From NCBI GenBank assembly GCA_019918135.1, contig WBZZ01001248.1, positions 1 through 64,000 of the forward strand: DNA of 64,000 nt. Reading direction: 5' to 3'. This document shows, one piece after another, positions 41,568 through 53,158 of the stretch (position 1 is the first letter of the stretch; every line of letters begins with the position of its first letter). The notes beneath the pieces were generated by a model. It saw nothing but the letters and a program-made list of their open reading frames with translations, made no database searches and was not told the origin of the DNA. The stretch is from Paulinella micropora (lineage: Eukaryota; Cercozoa; Imbricatea; Euglyphida; Paulinellidae). Position numbers and translations under genes: made by a program.

Positions 41568-42424
41568 CTATAATTTGTAAACACCGTCCCAGTTACTCTG
41601 CAGCCGGCGTAACAGTATTGAATTAGCTGAAGACTTTGACACCCGCCTCAGCTTTCATGTTAAAGTAGCTCGGTAACTTGCTTGGCCTCAGTGTAGTAGC
41701 TTCGTCCATGGCTTTGCATAATTTTGTTTTTAATTTCTGTACGTGATTTTCCCACTTTTGTTTAGTACTTTTTCATTTTTTTTTTTTCCTTTAGATATAT
41801 ATCTTCGGTGATTCTATTGTCTTTTTCCAGCTTCTAGCTATTGTTTTTCTTTCGCGTCAACCCGAGAGAGAAAGAGAGAGACACAAGGGGGGGGGGGGGA
41901 AGGAGGGAGGATAGAGAGAGAGAGGGGGGGGGGGAGAAGGAGAGAGGGAGAGAGAGAACTCGGGCTGAAATAGTGGGTATGATTCTAGGCGAAAAGGTAT
42001 AGCGGTCTTCCTAAAGAGGAGACCATTTTCCTACAACGGAGAAGCACAGAGTGATTGCTGACGATTTTCAAGTGTCAAAACGTCCAACTTTGAGCTCGTC
42101 TTTCTCCATCCATGTTAAGTAATGCTATAGAAATGCTGAAGCTATCGTTTGAAAGCTCATAACAAGAGCTCTCAAATGGTGTGCTTTGCATTTTTTGTGT
42201 CCAAAATAGAGAAAATTGAGTTTCAAGTTGGAAGTTTTTTTGCCACTTCAATGTTGAAAGCAACAGGCAGCTTCTCTCCTGCTGTGGGCAGTTCACTTTT
42301 CCGTCGACAAAGCCGCGGATCGAGAGAGTGTGCATGATGTGAGCATGATCGCCGACTAACTAGCTGGAGGGTTGCTCGATAATGACGACGTTTGTGGCGT
42401 TCAGACCCTAAGTACACGAAGATA
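41568..42424. other. Host flank with GA-rich low complexity
   Basis: No gene seen. GA/G-rich tract at 41865-41960. The sequence 42060-42340 may be an unclassified dispersed repeat. Confidence 0.4.
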
Positions 42425-42495
42425 TGTTGTTGCTGATGATGTTGTTGATATTGTTGATATTGTTGATATTGCCGTCGTCGTCGTCGTCGTCGTTT

Positions 42496-42527
<32 letters not shown>

Positions 42528-42531
42528 GGTT
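42425..42531. repeat. (TTG)n / (TCG)n trinucleotide repeats
   Basis: GTT/GTC triplet runs; long open readings here are repeat artefacts. Confidence 0.85.
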
Positions 42532-42601
42532 ATGCATGAGATTGACCTTAAGGTTTTTGTAGACATCAAACTCGACCACCTGCAGACATGGTCAATTTCA
42601 C

Positions 42602-42912
42602 ATGTTTATGTATGTATGTATGTATGTATGTATGTATGTATGTATGTGCGTACGTATGTACGTACGTACGTATGTATGTATGTATGTATGTATGTATGTA
42701 TGTGTGTGTGTATGTATGTATGTATGTATGTATGCTATGTATGCTATGTATGCTATGTATGTTATGTATGTTTGTATGTTTGTATGTATGTATGTATGTA
42801 TGCATGCTATGTATGCTATGTATGTTATGTATGTTTGTATGTTTGTATGTGTGTATGTATGTATGTATGTATGCATGTATGTATGTATGTATTGTATGTA
42901 TTGTATGTATAT
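42602..42912. repeat. (TATG)n microsatellite with CTATG variants
   Basis: About 310 bases of GTAT units, with GCTAT and GTTT interruptions. Confidence 0.9.
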
Positions 42913-42977
42913 GTCGGCTGTGCTGTGTCTCACCTGCCCGGGCAGCAGTCGCGAGCAGCCCTCGGACAGTTGGCTAC

Positions 42978-43322
42978 AAGACAATACAATACAATACAAT
43001 ACAATATACAATACAATACAAAAAATACAATACAATACAACACAATACAACACGAACAATACAATACAATACATTACAATACATTACAATACATTACAAT
43101 ATTAATACAATACAATACAATACAATACAATACAATACAATACAATACAATAAAATACAATACAATACAATACATGACAATACAATACAATACAATACAA
43201 TAAAATACAATAAATACGATACAATACAATACAGTACAATACAATACATGACAATACAATAAAATACAATACAATAAAATACAATACAATACAATACAAT
43301 ACAATACAAAATACAATACAAT
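42978..43322. repeat. (ACAAT)n pentanucleotide array
   Basis: About 345 bases of ATACA units with AAAAT and TGACA interruptions. Confidence 0.9.
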
Positions 43323-43404
43323 AGGATTACCTCTGATGCACGAACAAGTTCTTGCCCTCCCCACCTTCGATCGGTGTCAGCGGCTCAATAAACCCATACC
43401 TGTG

Positions 43405-43498
43405 TATGACACACACACACACACACACACAACTGCCTAGGACGAATCTACAGTGTCTACCATAACTGCAGTCGCTCATGTGGCATTAAATAACAATA

Positions 43499-43561
<63 letters not shown>
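43405..43561. repeat. (CA)n and (AAT)n microsatellites
   Basis: CA repeat at 43409-43431, AAT repeat from about 43494 to 43560, leading straight into the first SINE. Confidence 0.85.
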
Positions 43562-43829
43562 GTGCTTCTCTGTCAATGGCTGATGCATTTCTGCACATGC
43601 GCCTCCATCGTCTCACCCGTGAGGGGAGTACGAAGAATTGACGATAAGCTCTAATGACACCCCCGCAAGGGCAGTTCCAACACTTCCAGACGGGCCGGTA
43701 TGTTCAATGAAAATACTGGTCCAGAAATAGACCGGTATGTTCAATGAAAATACTGGTGGCACCGACGGGAATCGAACTGGCGACAGGGCCCAGATGGTAG
43801 AACTTGACCACTGGGCTATCACGGTGTCC

Positions 43830-43830
<1 letters not shown>
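43561..43830 (-). mobile_element. tRNA-derived SINE, copy 1
   Basis: Read leftward from 43830: GGACACCGTGATAGCCCAGT starts a tRNA-like head with A box TAGCCCAGTGG and B box GTTCGATTCCC, ending near 43757 with GTGCCA. A 190-base body follows and ends in an ATT-repeat tail. The head lacks a clean anticodon stem, so it is a SINE, not a tRNA gene. It holds two copies of a GTATTTTCATTGAAC text. Copy 2 is nearly the same. Confidence 0.75.
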
Positions 43831-43894
<64 letters not shown>

Positions 43895-43940
43895 TAATAA
43901 TAATAATAATATAATAATAATAATAGTAATAATAATAATA
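43831..43940. repeat. (AAT)n microsatellite between SINE copies
   Basis: About 110 bases of ATA/AAT units; acts as the tail of SINE copy 2 when read leftward. Confidence 0.85.
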
Positions 43941-44207
43941 GTGCTTCTCTGTCAATGGCTGATGCATTTCTGCACATGCGCCTCCATCGTCTCACCCGTG
44001 AGGGGAGTACGAAGAATTGACGATAAGCTCTAATGACACCCCCGCAAGGGCAGTTCCAACACTTCCAGACGGGCCGGTATGTTCAATGAAAATACTGGTC
44101 CAGACGGATCGTTACGTTCAATGAAAATACTGGTGGCACCGACGGGAATCGAACTGGCGACAGGGCCCAGATGGTAGAACTTGACCACTGGGCTATCACG
44201 GTGTCCA
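43940..44207 (-). mobile_element. tRNA-derived SINE, copy 2
   Basis: 268 bases matching copy 1 from head to tail in the same orientation, differing chiefly in the stretch after GGTCCAGA. The same A and B boxes are present. Two copies in tandem joined by AAT repeats suggest insertion into an existing ATT-rich target or segmental duplication. Confidence 0.75.
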
Positions 44208-44307
44208 AATAATAATAATAATAATGATAATAATAATAATAATAATAATAACAACAACAACAATAATAATAATAATAATAATAATAATCATAAAGATAAA
44301 GATAAAG

Positions 44308-44341
<34 letters not shown>
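44208..44341. repeat. (AAT)n, (AAC)n and (AAAGAT)n arrays
   Basis: Simple repeats with a short AAAGATAAAGAT interruption. Confidence 0.85.
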
Positions 44342-44343
<2 letters not shown>

Positions 44344-44515
44344 GTGTATCTCCTGCCAATTGCTGAGCCAAAAGGCCATGTGCATCCAGTCCTCCATTCC
44401 ATAAGGAAAGTCTCCACACCAATCGGTGGAATAAAGGAAGTGACGGCATAGAACATTACTCTAGGAGCTTTATACCAATCAGCCCATGGAAAGGACCGAT
44501 GGCCTATGTACTCCC

Positions 44516-44516
<1 letters not shown>
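44342..44516. repeat. Unclassified 175-base unit flanked by AAT repeats
   Basis: Unique-looking sequence set between AAT arrays exactly as the SINEs are, suggesting another short interspersed repeat. No tRNA-like boxes seen. Confidence 0.4.
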
Positions 44517-44571
<55 letters not shown>

Positions 44572-44639
44572 TAATAATAATAATAATAGTAATAATAATA
44601 ATAATAATAATAATAGTAATAATAATAATAGTAATAATG

Positions 44640-44709
<70 letters not shown>

Positions 44710-44810
44710 TAATAATAATAATGATAATAATAATAAAAATGATATAATAATAATAATAATAATAATAATAGTAATAATAATAGTAGTAATAATAATAATA
44801 ATAATAATAA

Positions 44811-44851
<41 letters not shown>

Positions 44852-44868
44852 ATAATAGTGATGATAAT
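44517..44868. repeat. (AAT)n / (AGT)n array
   Basis: About 350 bases of AAT units grading into AGT units at 44808-44850. Confidence 0.9.
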
Positions 44869-45086
44869 ATAGAGGCTGCGCCAACACCTGAAAGGATGGT
44901 TTGCGGTGCGCAAAGCCCCCCCCCCCCCCTCCTCTTCCCAAGGTCGCTTTTCCTCTCATTCTCACATGCACAACTTTTATAGCCTTGGAGCAATCTCAGC
45001 CATTCATTTGGTTCCGGCATATTCGCTTCCGGTACGTACAATTGAGGGGCTGGGGTTCCCCCCCCCCCCCAACCCCCCAAAAAAAA

Positions 45087-45606
45087 GGAATTTTGGCAGT
45101 CATGACACTCCCCTAACGCAAATATTTGTGCGAATTCCAAAAAAATTATATCAGCATCAACATCGAGTCTGGGGCTAGCCACCCTGTCAATATGAGCTCC
45201 CAACTCCTCCTGGTTCAGAAACCATGATTTATGGGGACACGGGGTGCAAAATAGGCTTAAAATACAAGAAATTTTGGCATTTAGGACACTTTCCTAACGC
45301 AAATTTTGCGTGAATTCCAACAAAATTACATGAGCCTCAACATCGAGTCTGAGGCTAGCCACCCTGCAAATATGAGCTCTCAACTCCTCCTGGTTCACAC
45401 AAACTATGATTTATAGGGACAGGGGTGCGGAAAAAAACAAGGAACTTTGGCATTCAGGACACTCCCCTACCGCAAATATTTGCGTGAATTCGAAAAAAAT
45501 CATATCAGCATCAACATCGAATCTGGGGCTAGCCACCCTGCAAATATGAGCTCCCAACTCCTCCTCGTTCCCACAAACCATGATTTATTCCGACAGGGGT
45601 GCGGAA
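45087..45606. repeat. Satellite-like tandem repeat, three units of about 170-180 bases
   Basis: Units begin near 45087, 45268 and 45439. Each contains GGACACT-type, CTAACGCAAAT, GAATTC, CAACATCGAGTCTG, GGCTAGCCACCCTG and ATGAGCTC texts. Units differ by about 10-15 percent. G and C homopolymers lie on both sides. Confidence 0.75.
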
Positions 45607-45659
45607 CAGGGGGGGGGGGGGGGGGGGGGAACCCTCACCCCCTACTCCCAACACCTTTC

Positions 45660-45997
45660 AGGGATAATAATAATAATAAAATAATGATAATAATCTCTTA
45701 TGGTAATAATAAAAATATATATTTTAAATCTCTTATGGAAAGCACAGATGCAAGCATACCTGTTCAAAACACTGTAAGACAGAACTTTGCCACGGGAAGC
45801 CCCCATCGCACCCTAGCCTAACACACCCAATGCAACATTATATGTATATATACTCATAGAAGTAAAGTAGATACAAACATGATAGAGATACAATCGCAAA
45901 CACATATGCTACATACACATACATACATACATACATAGATACATACATACATACAGACATACATACATACATACATTACATACATTACATACATACA

Positions 45998-46028
<31 letters not shown>

Positions 46029-46610
46029 CATACATACAGACCAGACATACAGACATACAGACATATAGACATACAGACATACATACATACATACATACAG
46101 ACAGACATACATATGTACATAAATACATACATACATACATACATACATACCATACATACCATACATACATACATACATACATACATACCTTCATACATAC
46201 ATGCATGGATTGCATGCATACATGCATGCATACATACATAACATAAACATAACATAACATAACATAACATAACATACATACATACATACATGCATGCATG
46301 CATGTATGCATACATGCATGCAAGCAAGCAAGCATGCCCATGCATGCTTGTTTGCTTGCATGAATGCATGCATGCATGCATACTGCATACACACATACAT
46401 ACATACATACATACATGCATGCATACATACATAAATGCATGCATGCGCCTACCTACCTACTTACCTACCTACCTACCTACCTACTACCTACCTACCTACC
46501 TACATGTACATACCTACAGACATGCATACATATATTGCATACATACATTAGGTGCATATATTACCTACATACATTATATGCATAAATTACCTGCATAAAT
46601 TAATATACAA
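45660..46610. repeat. (AAT)n, (CATA)n and (CTAC)n microsatellites
   Basis: AAT at 45664-45710; CATA units with CAGA, CATG and AACAT variants from about 45915 to 46440; CTAC units at 46448-46503; degraded TACAT sequence to 46610. 45715-45910 is unremarkable. Confidence 0.85.
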
Positions 46611-47305
46611 TACGTGCATAAATTGCACATTGTTACGCCTCTGGACTTCTGGTAATTTTCTCTCCTGTTGTACTTGCGTGTGCGGAACTCGAAATCGATA
46701 TCATCTTCCGCTTACTGTCCGCCTGTCCGGGTTTGACACTGCCTTAGATCTGCATCGTGTCTGATGCTTCTCTTTCAGTAACTCTGTCTTCACTCGTTGT
46801 CAAATGCATCGCCAGCCCGAACAAGTAGGCAGGAAGCGTATGTATGTGCACCTTACGACAAGTGAAAAGGAAAATGAAACAACATAGAAACAATGCCATG
46901 AGAAATGGTAACATGCAAAACTTTGCGCTAAGATTTTATCAAAACGGTAAGAAGTTCTGTAAGAGAAGACAAACTCACACATAACTAACTAACAATACTC
47001 AAACATAATACATTCACATTAGCCTAGATACGTATGCCAATTAATCAAATATCTCAGTTTACTGATGTTATACTACTTTGAAGGTCGCCTCGGTTAATTT
47101 AATACTTTTCGCAGCATTAAGTTTAGTGGTTCTCCCTTGAATCCATTATTCTAAATAAGAAGAAGAAGAAGGTGTCATCTGTGTCCTTCCCCAGGAATCC
47201 ACCCAAGGAAAACTGGCATTTGGAAACGTGACGGAGATTGTGCCATGCCAGCATGGCGTAGTCTAGGTAGTGGCTTCCAGACTGTTCCACTAGTTCCAAA
47301 GGGGC
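46611..47305. other. Host sequence without a recognised gene
   Basis: Moderate GC, no long open reading and no repeats except a short AAG run at 47158-47171. Confidence 0.45.
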
Positions 47306-47345
47306 AGCGTAATTTATAATTTATTTTATAATTATAAATTACGCT
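47306..47345. repeat. Hairpin with perfect 16-base arms
   Basis: AGCGTAATTTATAATT and its exact reverse complement, with an 8-base AT centre. It lies 450 bases before the first gene of element B. Confidence 0.6.
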
Positions 47346-47484
47346 AAATTTATTGACAAAAAGGTTGGAAATTTATGACACTCCAGGGAGTGTTGATAAC
47401 TCCGCCAAGTGTTACGGCCAAAGGGTCCATGGGCCACTAGTACTAGTGGTCAATTGGGGCCCCGGGGGAAAAAACGAGGAGGGA

Positions 47485-47520
<36 letters not shown>

Positions 47521-47800
47521 GAGTACAAGCCTCCCCCGCCCCCGCCCTTTTTAATTTTGCTATCGTTTGCCATTTTTGCCATATTCGTTCATATAAGGGC
47601 GATAACAACATAAATCCCCCGTTTTTACATATTATTTTTTGAGGTAATGCGGTAAAATGGTACCGCCCTACCGCAGAGTGTTTCGCTAACAAAACTGCAA
47701 AAATCGTCCGCACTTTACGACAAAGATTGGTCCCCAAAATAAAAATACTCATAAATCAAAAAATTACATTTTTCTTTTTGTGTCGTTTGGTTTCAATTAA
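47346..47800. other. Boundary region before element B
   Basis: Holds a run of about 30 G (47487-47519) and C/T-rich sequence, then AT-rich DNA. No gene seen. The left limit of element B lies somewhere in this stretch. Confidence 0.4.
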
Positions 47801-47804
47801 TATT

Positions 47805-47839
47805 TTACATTTATAAAAATAATATTACATATATATAAG
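47805..47839 (+). promoter_or_regulatory. Early-type promoter repeat, copy 1
   Basis: TTACATTTATAAAAATAATA followed by TTACATATATATAAG. Nearly identical text lies at 48482-48516, and a looser copy at 48764-48798, each just before a rightward gene. Confidence 0.55.
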
Positions 47840-47859
47840 CCAAACAAGAGAAAACAAAT

Positions 47860-48478
47860 CAAGTGTGCTAGCGATTTAAATAAGCTAGTCCTAGACAAAT
47901 TCAAAGAGCTTAAATATGCTGGAGTTGTTCGTAGAGTTCATAAACCAGAAGACATCAAAGATGTTAAGACTGATATATTGTATTATTCCGTAAAATGCGA
48001 ACATAATGATTTCATAAAACATAATTCTACAATTTCAATACAATATAAGCAAGTAAGAGAAAATATCGTATCACATAAGCACATAACATTAGCATTGATA
48101 GAGAAACTAAAAGATGAACAGCAATTTCATTGTAATATTTGTTTTGATACTGCTGATGTTTTGAGAAGATGCTGTAAGTGTCAATATGCGACTTGTGTGC
48201 AGTGTCATCTGGAAAATAATTTAGTGTGTCCAATATGTAAAAATGTGAGCTCACCTAATTTACATTTCATCCCTAGGTCTTCTATTTCTGAAAAAGATAT
48301 AAAAAATAAAATTGCTTTTAATGTGACATCTAAATGGATAAACCGAGATTTCTTAGATAGCAATAGTCCAAATTTTGATTTAATATGTGATATACTACAA
48401 ACATATGTGAACAGATTGACTTTATCGTGTATGCGATATGGGTTATCGGCTGAAGAAATGGTATGTATTATTAAATGA
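47860..48478 (+). pseudogene. RING-like zinc-finger protein
   Basis: About 200 residues of coding-like sequence. The middle has HCNICFDTADVLRRCCKCQY then CVQCH and CPICKN, giving the CxxC ... CxxC ... CxxC ... CPxC spacing of a RING-type zinc finger. RING proteins are usually ubiquitin ligases; in viruses they may redirect host ubiquitin. The start is unclear because no ATG is seen in good position, so the copy may be broken. It follows the first early-type promoter repeat. Confidence 0.5.
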
Positions 48479-48481
48479 TTA

Positions 48482-48516
48482 TTTACATTTATAAAAATAA
48501 TATTACATATATGTAA
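48482..48516 (+). promoter_or_regulatory. Early-type promoter repeat, copy 2
   Basis: Matches copy 1 at all but one or two positions; 23 bases upstream of the ATG at 48539. Confidence 0.6.
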
Positions 48517-48538
48517 GACATCTACCGACATAGGAGGT

Positions 48539-48730
48539 ATGCCACGACCAAAGATATACGAAGGAGACGAAAGGAGAAAAAAGAATAATGAGAAAGCTCT
48601 CGCCTACTATTACCGTAATAAAGATAGATTAAACGAGCCAACCAAAACACAGAAGTTAATACAATATACACAAGATATAGAAGAATACAAAAAGAAGATA
48701 CAGGAGTTAGAAGAGCGACTGAGCAAGTGA
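48539..48730 (+). CDS. Small coiled-coil protein
   Basis: 63 residues, open from ATG to stop: MPRPKIYEGDERRKKNNEKA, a short YYRNKDRLNE unit like the ENK repeats of element A, and a C-terminal heptad helix IEEYKKKIQELEERL. Likely a small DNA-binding dimer; resembles a single-repeat version of the basic repeat proteins of element A. Function not known. Confidence 0.55.
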   Translation: MPRPKIYEGDERRKKNNEKALAYYYRNKDRLNEPTKTQKLIQYTQDIEEYKKKIQELEERLSK

Positions 48731-48763
48731 AATTAATCAATAATTTTTTTATCGGTAAAATAT

Positions 48764-48798
48764 TTTACATCTAAATAAATAATATATATATGTAAAGC
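48764..48798 (+). promoter_or_regulatory. Early-type promoter repeat, copy 3
   Basis: TTTACATCTAAATAAATAAT followed by ATATATATGTAAAGC, a looser copy of the repeats at 47805 and 48482, just upstream of the polymerase gene. Confidence 0.5.
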
Positions 48799-48819
48799 AT
48801 TAAATAATTATTTTTCAAA

Positions 48820-51800
48820 AAATTTATCCTGCCTATCTACAAAAAAGGGCCCAATCCCAACCAGAACTATTTCCTCTCTACAATATTGAGCAACGAGGAG
48901 ACTACATCAGAGAAAGAGGCAAAAGAAGATGGTATCTCATTACAACTCCAACCGCACTGCGACTTATAAACAGACTAACGGGTGGTCATCCCGAACTAGT
49001 CGGCAGAAATAACTCACTCGTTATACCGTATGCCCCAGGATGGGAAGCTCAGCTCCAACAGCTAAACCCAAATACAAGTTATCTAGTCCATCTGGATTAT
49101 GAAGGATATCACGGACCAGTCAGAGGAATATACAGAGCTAACGAATTAAAGCGGTCAATCAATGCGGTTAGAAACTTTGTAGAACGGCAAGCAAGGTTTT
49201 ACGAACAAAGAGAAGACAAAGACCTTAAAGTCATTACCATTGACCAAGTTCATCCGCAAAATTATGCTGTCATACCAATGGCACAGGGTGAAATAAACTG
49301 TGTGCTAGAATGTATTATGAAAGACTTTCCAAACCCAAACAATAGAAAACGAAAACGAGACCATATTATACTAGACCGCTTTAAGGATATCAAATATGCC
49401 ACAGCAAAGGACATTGACGAAATGGAAGACTTCATCCGATGTAGGATTTATGTATTTGATGGTATGAATATACTGTGGCGAGCTACTAAGGATTACCCAA
49501 AACAGATAATAATCAGATGCAACGATTATCACGCCACATTAATACAAGGAAAACAAAAAAGACATTTGTATCCAACACATTAAATCTATTGAGCTATTAT
49601 ACGATATTAACGAAAACATACCAGAGCCACGACCCCAATATGCTACTAATCACGAAGCCAGCAATGTGAAAATATCTACGAACCAATACGAGAACAAATG
49701 GATATTACAGGAAGAACTCAACAACATCCAAACCTAAATGGAATTACAACGAAAGGATTTCTATTCAATGACGGACCAATCTGGAAACATTGTAGGAATA
49801 GTATATAAAGAAAACAAACTAAACTATAAATGCTTAGACCGTTTCAAACACACATCATTCGTTCCCAAAGATACTTCCGCTTGGTCATTAGCATCGTTCT
49901 TCAAACAGTTATTTATAGAGTGTCTCATTGAAAAACATAAACCTAAGTTCCATACACAAATTACTGAACCTAATATATTACGACACGTGAAATCTGGTCA
50001 AATACCATTTCATCATATCTTTAAACATCACACCAAAAACCCCAACAAGATACACCAGATTGATATGGTAAAAGCTTATACAAATGCTTCGTTAGGTAAT
50101 CTAGGGGAAATGTCGTCATACTTCAATGAATACCCAACAGCCCCTCGCAACATAATTAATATAAACCAAAATATGACACAAGAATACTACAATAAGGTCA
50201 AACCTCTACACGGTTATGCGGTTTTTGATTACGACCAGAAGCACCTCAAAGTTCCAACTTTCTTCAACGGCTACACCACAAAAGGAACACAATGCCAACC
50301 CATACCCGCATTGTTGTATATGCTTGACCAAGGAGTTAAGATATTTATTAAGAGATTATATGTAGCAGACAACCACTTCAACCCATTTGAAACCTTCTCA
50401 GAACACATAGCAAATATGCAAGATTACTACTTTGATAAGCCTGGCTATGAACACGACACCTTAGCCAAAGCAACCAACTTACTGGTAGGCTCTCTGAACA
50501 AGAACATACACCGAACTCAGCAAGTCTCTACCATTTCAAAATCATACAACGAGCGAATACACTTTATGATGAAAGAAAAAGGATATAGGTTATTGTTCCT
50601 GAAACGAGTTAAATACGATAAAAGTAAGTATGCCGAAATGAAGGACGACCTACTACCAGAGCGAATGATATACACATACCAAGATACAAACCCAACAGAT
50701 AACATATTTCAAATGTCTCATTTAACTGGCTATGTGCTAGCATACCAAAAGATAGTTCTTCATAACCAAATGTTAAAGCTTGTAAATACTGGGCGGACTT
50801 TGTTATATTCTAATACAGACAGTATCGCATACGAAGGCGAATATATGAAAACAGGAAAAGAATTTCGTCCCGAGGTTTTAGAACAGGATGAGTTCATTGC
50901 CCCACAACTGAATATGACTTGTTTCGTTTCCTACATAAATGGCGAACCACGAATAACATACCAGCGACATAGCGGTTTCAAAGACATACTACCATTACAG
51001 AAATTCTTAGAAACACCACATAAACAATATCCAGAGTTCTCCGCCTTTGAGGATACAGAGCTTCCAGATTATAGCACCAAAGACGAATACAAACCTTTAC
51101 CAGAACAAGAATTATTACTTATTCACGGCAAAGCTGGAACGGGTAAATCTGAAATGATTAAATACCTAACTGGCCAGCCATCAAAATACACTAACACACA
51201 TTTCAAAGACAAAAAGACTTTATCAACCGCTATGACACACAATGCCCGCCAAGTTATTAATTCTGAATATACACTCCAAAAAATACTAACAATGCTATAT
51301 CATAGACTTCCGCTACCGATACCAGTCGGCGAACAAGCAATTAATCACAGAACAACCATTGATGAAGTTTCTATGCTTACTTCCAAAAATTTAGAAAGTC
51401 TGGACCATATGCTCAGACGTCATACCAAAATCAACAGACCGTTCGGCGGCGTATCTATCGTCTTATTCGGCCACTTAGCTCAGCTTCCTTGCCCAGACCC
51501 AACATCCGAACCATTCCACAAGTCAAAAACTTTCAAGCTATTTACAAAAATAAATCTTGATACAAATTACAGACAGGCCAAAGACCTAGTTCTACAATCT
51601 ATCTTAAATAAGGTAGAAGACTATTACAAGGTCGGCGGTACCGTTCTTAGCCAACATAAAGCAAAAGACTGCCTACAAAATATACTAACACTTGAAGAAT
51701 TAGATGCTCTCAATAAGCAAGTTAAGCCACACCCTAAACCGACTGACAAAAACCCACCTTTAATATTACACCACTCTAACAACAATGTTCACGAAAGCAA

Positions 51801-52143
51801 TAACAAAATGCTACAAAATAAACAACTTAAAACAGATCATCAGGTTGTGTTTCGTTGTAATACAAAGGTTGTTCATAACGGCGATATTCACACTATTACT
51901 AGGGATACCAAAGAACATATATTCATTACGATTGGTAGAATTGAGCAGAAATTTGATAGAAAAAAAACGATACCAGACAAGAAACCATATGCGGACATCC
52001 AGCCGACATTCTCACCATCCACTGCGCACAAGGCCGAACAACGCCTGTGTGGATAAATATAGACAACGTGTCCATGAATTTGTTATATGTTGCTTTAAGT
52101 CGTGCCACGTGCTTGAACGATATTGGATTATCAAACGAATTAT
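48820..52143 (+). pseudogene. Family B DNA polymerase fused to SF1 helicase
   Basis: About 1100 residues. The N-terminal third (RGDYIRERGKRRWYL; QGEINCVLECIMKDFP) is typical of PLV polymerases. The palm has motif A, IHQIDMVKAYTNAS, motif B, AKATNLLVGSLNKN, and motif C, LLYSNTDSIAYEG, where NTDS replaces the usual DTDS. The C-terminal 330 residues are an SF1 helicase: Walker A LLIHGKAGTGKSEMI, Walker B TTIDEVSML, motif III LFGHLAQLPCPDP, motif IV LDTNYRQ, and YVALSRAT as motif VI. The fused layout suggests one protein for both synthesis and unwinding. Broken, with about three breaks. Confidence 0.75.
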
Positions 52144-52826
52144 GAAAGTCATAGATATATTTTTTGGCTCCTTTACCTTTGAAGCTTCTAATCGTATGAA
52201 CACCCCTCGTCGGCTTCACTAGCTTAGTATTTACCGCCGTAGCCCCTAACAATGATACGGGGTCAAATGCGGTTCGGTAGTTAGTGGTTAGCTTCGCAGT
52301 CTTCGCCCGCTTACCTTTTGGATTAACTTTCACCGCCACTCTGTCAATTACTCCTTCAATGAGGTCTTTTGTGATACTGCCTTTATTGTATGTGGTCGCC
52401 CTTACACCCGTTTGTCGGCTCAGGTCTTTCGCAATCGTTCCTCCAAGGCTATGACCCGTTAACTTTTCCATATTTCTTTATCACTTCGTCAACCAGCTTT
52501 TGTTCTTCTTTATATCTCGGAGTTCTTTTCAATACTCCCTTTACCAATGCGACATCGGTTAATAAGTCCCGCTTATCCGCACTTCCTCTAAATGCTACAA
52601 TAGCTTTACCATCTTTTTCATATACGGTTGATTTTTCTTTGCTGACTACTGGCTTCCATCCGTCCGCACCCTTTCTATCTGACCGCGACAAATAGACATC
52701 CTCTGATAACTCCGCATTGCCTCCTTTTTGTTTCCTGTATTCTTTGCCCGCCTTTTTCAATGCTTCACCATAGGTTATGTTATGCTTAGCAGAGTAAGCC
52801 TTTACGAAGGCAATCCATTGAGACAT
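51926..52826 (-). pseudogene. Class 3 lipase-like alpha/beta hydrolase
   Basis: About 260-290 residues from MSQWIAFVKAYSAKHNITYG. KAIVAFRGSADKRDLLTDVA followed by LTGHSLGGTIAKDLS (GxSxG nucleophile elbow, Ser) and ATTYNKGS are the core of the lipase_3 fold. Similar genes occur in PLVs, virophages and giant viruses, perhaps for membrane passage or egress. The 3' end overlaps the polymerase gene on the other strand; the exact stop is uncertain. AATATACG lies near the start. Broken once. Confidence 0.68.
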
Positions 52827-52879
52827 TTCGTATATTATTAATTATTTAATTTTTTCCTGCCAACTATATACACCCTACT

Positions 52880-53158
52880 ATGTCCACCCTCACTAGACTG
52901 TGCGAGAAGTTCCAAAAACTTTCCATTGAAGGCGAAAAAAAATCCTTCTCGTTGGAAGATGTCCAAAAGGTAATCCACGACGAAATAAAAGCGATTGAAG
53001 AAATGAGAAATGCTCAACCCAAAGACACATTTCACTTCGGCAAATACAAGGGCAAAAAAATAGAAGACATCGCGAAGATTGACAAGCCATATATTGAATG
53101 GTTAGTTCGTCAGCCTTGGGTCCAAAATAAAGACGAATTGAAAAAGTATTTACCGTAA
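52880..53158 (+). CDS. Small protein with ExoX-type C-terminal domain
   Basis: 92 residues. The C-terminal half, FHFGKYKGKKIEDIAKIDKP then YIEWLVRQPWV, matches the short domain (FxFGKxKGxxxxDVxxxxPxYLxWL) found at the end of ExoX-like exonucleases and as stand-alone viral proteins. The N-terminal helix is charged. No nuclease core is present, so it probably binds DNA or a partner. The 3' end overlaps the next gene by nine bases. Confidence 0.55.
   Translation: MSTLTRLCEKFQKLSIEGEKKSFSLEDVQKVIHDEIKAIEEMRNAQPKDTFHFGKYKGKKIEDIAKIDKPYIEWLVRQPWVQNKDELKKYLP

Noticed and set aside
42424-43364. Long open readings in TATG and ACAAT repeats
   Set aside because: Period-locked microsatellite translations (poly Cys/Met/Tyr/Val or Tyr/Asn/Thr/Ile) without any domain.
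43757-43830. Possible functional tRNA gene
   Set aside because: A and B boxes are present, but the unit continues as a 270-base repeated element with an ATT tail and lacks a clean anticodon arm; called a SINE.
44196-45203. 335-residue reading of poly-Leu, poly-Tyr and poly-Ile
   Set aside because: AAT-repeat translation running through SINE-like and satellite DNA; not a gene.
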